DNA from: Methanobacteriota archaeon
GTDB lineage: Archaea > Halobacteriota > Syntropharchaeia > DAOWMC01
NCBI GenBank assembly: GCA_030643285.1
Contig: DAOWMC010000025.1
Coordinates: 1-9,192 of the forward strand
Length of the DNA: 9,192 nt
Direction of reading: 5' to 3'
Shown here one piece after another: positions 6,863 through 9,192 of this stretch. The notes beneath the pieces were generated by a model that ran no database searches, was not told the origin of the DNA, and was given only the letters and a program-made list of their open reading frames with translations. The position numbers and the translations under genes were made by a program. Each line of letters opens with the position of its first letter. Positions within the stretch are counted from its first letter, which is position 1.

Positions 6863-6869
6863 ATCACCC
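6863..6869 (-). promoter_or_regulatory. Ribosome binding site that fixes the rpsL start
   Basis: The minus strand reads GGGTGAT, then TGTCAT, then ATG at 6856. The spacing and match to the 16S 3' end decide between ATG 6856 and the upstream GTG 6874. Confidence 0.8.
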
Positions 6870-6903
6870 TTCACATCAATGATAATATATTTTTGCTTTT
6901 GCA

Positions 6904-6917
6904 GTTATAATATTAAA
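6904..6917 (-). promoter_or_regulatory. Candidate TATA box of rpsL-rpsG
   Basis: The minus strand reads TTTAATATTATAAC. Its position would put the start near 6885 and give a leader of about 29 bases including the ribosome binding site. A second TATA-like tract at 6883-6892 would place the start on the ribosome binding site itself, which is less suitable. Confidence 0.45.
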
Positions 6918-6928
6918 GTTATTATAAA
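6918..6928 (+). promoter_or_regulatory. Candidate TATA box of sepS
   Basis: GTTATTATAAA directly abuts the minus-strand rpsL TATA candidate. A start near 6950 would leave about 26 bases of leader containing the ribosome binding site at 6961-6966. The two divergent promoters would therefore compete for the same short DNA segment. Confidence 0.45.
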
Positions 6929-6960
6929 CCTTATATTGAAAACAGGTTAAAGCATTATAA

Positions 6961-6966
6961 AGGTGA
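6961..6966 (+). promoter_or_regulatory. Ribosome binding site of sepS
   Basis: AGGTGA lies nine bases before ATG 6976 and matches the archaeal anti-Shine-Dalgarno, supporting this start. Confidence 0.75.
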
Positions 6967-6975
6967 CGTTTAAGT

Positions 6976-8586
6976 ATGGAGTTCGATCCAAAAGAGATTA
7001 AAAAACAGGCAGGCGATGATTTTGAGCGTGCCTGGATAGATGGTAAAAGATATGTATCACACCCAAAAGCCGATGAGAGATTTCCAAAAATGTCGATTGG
7101 TTTGGGAAGGACGCATCCCATATTCGATACGGTTCAACGTCTGAGGATGGCGTATACAAACCTTGGCTTTGAAGAGATGATCAACCCGCTAATAATTTCA
7201 GATGAGCATGTTTACAAGCAGTTCGGGGGAGAAGCAATGGCAGTTTTGGATCGATGTTTCTATCTTGCAGGGCTACCCGCACCGAATGTTGGCATCTCGG
7301 ATGAACGCATATTAAAGATGAGTGAGCTGTTTGGAAAAAAATTATCAGAGGATGATGTCGAGACTGTGCGAAAGATTTTTCACGGTCTTAAAAAAGGTGA
7401 AATTGAGGGAGACGACTTAGTCTTTGAGATGTCCAAAGCGTTAGATGTGCCCGATTCAAAGGTTGTTAGTCTTTTCGATAAGGTCTTTCCGGAGTTTAAG
7501 GACCTTTTACCAATACCATCAAAATTGACGCTTCGAAGCCACATGACTTCGGGATGGTTCATAACGCTTTCCTCTATCTGGGAAAGATACAAAGCCCCAA
7601 TTAAATTATTCTCCATAGACAGATGCTTTCGGAGGGAACAGCAGGAGGATCCAGTAAGGCTAATGACATATTTTTCAGCGTCCTCGGTGATTTTGGATGA
7701 AGAAATAAGTTTGGATCATGGTAAGGCAGTTGCAGCCGGGCTTTTATCTCAATTTGGGTTTAAAGACTTTAAATTCAGACCTGATGAAAAGAGAAGTAAA
7801 TACTATATTCCAGATACCCAGACCGAGGTTTTTGCATACCACCCGAAACTTGTGGATTCGGGTACAAAGTATGGGGACGGGTGGGTGGAGGTTGCAACGT
7901 TTGGAATATATTCACCTATTGCACTTTCGCAGTATAATATTCCATATCCTGTAATGAACCTTGGCCTTGGTGTTGAAAGGCTTGCCATGATTCTTTATGA
8001 TTCATCTGACCTGAGGGCGCTTTCGTATCCTCAATTTTATTCATCGTGGGATATGTCGGACTTGGAAATCGCAAAGCTAATATCTATAAACAAAAGACCC
8101 ATGTCGGACGAAGGCTATGATATAGCAGATGCCATTTCTCGTATCTGTGAGGCACACGGAGACGAACAGAGTCCATGCGAGTTTAAAGCATGGGAAGGCA
8201 GGATATTTGGAAAAACAGTCAAGGTCTGGGTTACTGAGCCAGAAGAAAAAACAAAGCTTTGTGGCCCGGCGTATCTCAACGAGGTGATTGTCCATAACGG
8301 TGATATATTCGGGCTCCCAAGGACAAAAAAATGGGAAAAGAAATTTAGGGAAGGTGTAAATACACAGATCCGATTTCTGGATGCCTTTTCATACCTTGCA
8401 GCCTATGAAATTGAGCGCTCGGTGATTGAGGGAACAAAAGCAGAAACGAGGATTAGAATTGCAAAGGTACCCGGTGATGTTAATATTTCAATTCACAGGG
8501 TTGCACATCGCCACATAACGGATAATAATCTTAAAATCGATATGAGAGGGCCCGTTTTTATAACTGTGAGGATGGAGGTCTCTTAG
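6976..8586 (+). CDS. sepS: O-phosphoseryl-tRNA(Cys) synthetase (SepRS)
   Basis: This class II synthetase charges tRNA-Cys with O-phosphoserine (EC 6.1.1.27). SepCysS then converts Sep-tRNA to Cys-tRNA, replacing or supplementing CysRS and serving as a cysteine route in methanogens and relatives. The 536 residues match the family length. The N-terminal part has FGGEAMAVLDRCFYLAGLP (about 83-101). Catalytic motifs are LTLRSHMTSGWF (184-195), motif 2 SIDRCFRRE (213-221) and motif 3 MNLGLGVERLAM (327-338). Residues equivalent to the known phosphoserine pocket are all present: H189 and T191, S234 and S236 in YFSASS, and N328. The C-terminal domain includes DMRGPVFITVRMEV, as in methanogen SepRS. 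Its own promoter and ribosome binding site are visible; it is divergent from rpsL. The stop is TAG. SepCysS is not in the window. PheRS alpha or PylRS is excluded by the specific blocks. Confidence 0.97.
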   Translation: MEFDPKEIKKQAGDDFERAWIDGKRYVSHPKADERFPKMSIGLGRTHPIFDTVQRLRMAYTNLGFEEMINPLIISDEHVYKQFGGEAMAVLDRCFYLAGLPAPNVGISDERILKMSELFGKKLSEDDVETVRKIFHGLKKGEIEGDDLVFEMSKALDVPDSKVVSLFDKVFPEFKDLLPIPSKLTLRSHMTSGWFITLSSIWERYKAPIKLFSIDRCFRREQQEDPVRLMTYFSASSVILDEEISLDHGKAVAAGLLSQFGFKDFKFRPDEKRSKYYIPDTQTEVFAYHPKLVDSGTKYGDGWVEVATFGIYSPIALSQYNIPYPVMNLGLGVERLAMILYDSSDLRALSYPQFYSSWDMSDLEIAKLISINKRPMSDEGYDIADAISRICEAHGDEQSPCEFKAWEGRIFGKTVKVWVTEPEEKTKLCGPAYLNEVIVHNGDIFGLPRTKKWEKKFREGVNTQIRFLDAFSYLAAYEIERSVIEGTKAETRIRIAKVPGDVNISIHRVAHRHITDNNLKIDMRGPVFITVRMEVS

Positions 8587-8590
8587 CATT

Positions 8591-8616
8591 TCACGTCCGT
8601 TAATACACGTGATTTT
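8591..8616 (+). terminator. Possible hairpin terminator after sepS
   Basis: TCACGT (8591-8596) and ACGTGA (8607-8612) are a perfect 6-bp inverted repeat around a 10-base loop, followed by TTTT. It lies four bases after the sepS stop. A short stem, so only suggestive. The right arm forms the palindrome CACGTG. Confidence 0.35.
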
Positions 8617-8629
8617 GGGGTTTGGTCTG

Positions 8630-8650
8630 TAATATAGAAACTTTTTTAAG
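8630..8650 (+). promoter_or_regulatory. Candidate promoter region of the cytochrome gene
   Basis: Two TATA-like tracts, TAATATAG (8630-8637) and CTTTTTTAAG (8641-8650), could place transcription start near 8659-8671. The T6 run could equally be a terminator for sepS. Assigned by composition and spacing only. Confidence 0.3.
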
Positions 8651-8661
8651 CTTTGTGAGAA

Positions 8662-8685
8662 ATTGTTAGGTATTGTTAGGTATTG
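8662..8685. repeat. 10-bp tandem repeat in the leader of the cytochrome gene
   Basis: ATTGTTAGGT occurs at 8662-8671 and 8672-8681, followed by ATTG of a third copy. It is perfect and ends 15 bases before the cytochrome ATG, close to the length of one DNA turn. It probably lies in the 5' leader or straddles the transcription start. Confidence 0.85.
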
Positions 8686-8700
8686 GGGGCAAAAAAAGCT

Positions 8701-9192
8701 ATGAGGAAATTGGTATTGTTGGTAAGTTTATTGGTGCTCGGGCTGATGATGATTAGTCCGGTTCTGGGAGCGTACGATGACGGGTGTTCGTGTCATAAAA
8801 ATATGGAACCCACTAGAGATGAATCAGCGTACTTGGAGTCTGTTCACGGTACAAAAGGTATTAGCTGTACACAATGTCATACAGGTTTTGACGAACAACC
8901 GCATCCACAACTTTCTGTAGATTGTGATAATGTGGAATGCCATTCGAAAGGATATACAGTGACTTCAAACTGGGTTGTATCAAATCACGATGCGATTGTT
9001 TCAGAAACTTCAGAAGGAGAATCCGGAACCGATGAAGGAGACTCTGAAGGTGAAGGTGAAGAATCCGAAGAAGAGGAATCGCAGGAAGTGACAGGTGAGG
9101 AGGAGACTGAGGGTGAAGAATCATCTGGAGCGGCTTCGGGATCATCGGGGGCACCTGAAAGCGAAGATGAAGAATCCGGTGAAGTTGAATCA
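8701..9192 (+). CDS. Secreted multiheme c-type cytochrome with acidic tail, 3' end outside window
   Basis: An exported electron-transfer protein; 164 codons are visible and open to the edge. Residues 1-23 form a signal peptide: MRK, a Leu/Val/Met-rich core, then a VLGA-type cleavage region. The haem part (24-96) has C56xxC59-H60 (canonical), C75x4C80-H81 (a known variant) and C29xC31-H32 (unusual spacing). Three further His, H49 in YLESVHG, H68 and H96, make exactly two Cys and two His per putative haem, consistent with three bis-His haems. From about residue 97 the chain turns into a Ser/Glu/Gly-rich, strongly acidic, probably disordered segment with no Cys or His. What follows (membrane anchor, more haems, S-layer domain) is not visible. 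The ATG at 8701 is chosen because it gives a proper signal peptide; the ribosome binding site is weak (GGGGG at 8685-8689). I do not recognise a named family. Confidence 0.85.
   Translation, partial: MRKLVLLVSLLVLGLMMISPVLGAYDDGCSCHKNMEPTRDESAYLESVHGTKGISCTQCHTGFDEQPHPQLSVDCDNVECHSKGYTVTSNWVVSNHDAIVSETSEGESGTDEGDSEGEGEESEEEESQEVTGEEETEGEESSGAASGSSGAPESEDEESGEVES

Noticed and set aside
6857..6874. Extended uS12 start at GTG 6874 (MKGDCH...)
   Set aside because: The extension would translate the GGGTGAT ribosome binding site; archaeal uS12 begins MG.G at ATG 6856.
8584..8640. Readthrough of the sepS TAG as pyrrolysine
   Set aside because: The protein already ends at the normal family C-terminus, and the sequence after TAG holds a likely hairpin rather than conserved coding sequence.
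8861..9154. Minus-strand frame of 97 codons opposite the cytochrome gene
   Set aside because: A product of the purine-rich plus strand: the Pro/Leu/His-rich protein is the complement of Glu/Ser/Gly codons.

Overview
The window comes from a euryarchaeal chromosome of the methanogen/ANME/alkane-oxidiser/Archaeoglobus type. The evidence is a complete O-phosphoseryl-tRNA synthetase (SepRS), which is confined mainly to methanogens and their relatives; archaeal-type uS12 and uS7; a tungsten aldehyde:ferredoxin oxidoreductase; GGTGA-type Shine-Dalgarno sites; and AT-rich TATA-like promoters with oligo-T termination. A secreted multiheme c-type cytochrome at the right edge points towards a lineage with extracytoplasmic electron transfer. 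The exact lineage cannot be settled from this sequence alone.

Layout. Positions 1-824 (minus) hold most of a branched-chain aminotransferase (ilvE) whose 3' end lies outside the window. A roughly 210-base divergent promoter region containing a perfect 14-bp tandem duplication separates it from a plus-strand pair: an AOR-family oxidoreductase (1034-2872) and an acylphosphatase (2869-3144), overlapping by ATGA. Convergent to these on the minus strand is a homocitrate/isopropylmalate synthase-family gene (3297-4547). Upstream of it on the same strand is dnaJ (4603-5770), which carries a +1-base frameshift in a homopolymer. A poly-T terminator region then separates dnaJ from the rpsL-rpsG pair (6856 to 5874, minus). 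Divergent from rpsL is sepS (6976-8586, plus). The window ends inside a gene for a signal-peptide-bearing small multiheme cytochrome with a very acidic Ser/Glu/Gly-rich tail (8701 to edge).

How the genes relate. Most are housekeeping: ilvE and the homocitrate/isopropylmalate synthase belong to branched-chain amino acid or 2-oxoacid chain-elongation chemistry. rpsL/rpsG and sepS serve translation, sepS starting tRNA-dependent cysteine formation. DnaJ is a co-chaperone, here away from any visible dnaK/grpE. The accessory-looking parts are the AOR-acylphosphatase couple and the cytochrome. The AOR pair suggests an aldehyde/carboxylate/acyl-phosphate link, which is inference.

The observations most worth a second look are these. 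(1) The cytochrome's mature haem region contains exactly six Cys and six His, arranged as CxCH, CxxCH and CxxxxCH plus three free His. This fits three bis-His haems, one through an unusual single-residue-spaced motif. (2) The dnaJ frameshift in an A6 run. (3) The AOR-acylphosphatase overlap. (4) Short tandem duplications in two promoter/leader regions. (5) An rpsL-rpsG pair detached from the usual elongation-factor neighbours. I found no CRISPR array, tRNA, rRNA or insertion sequence.
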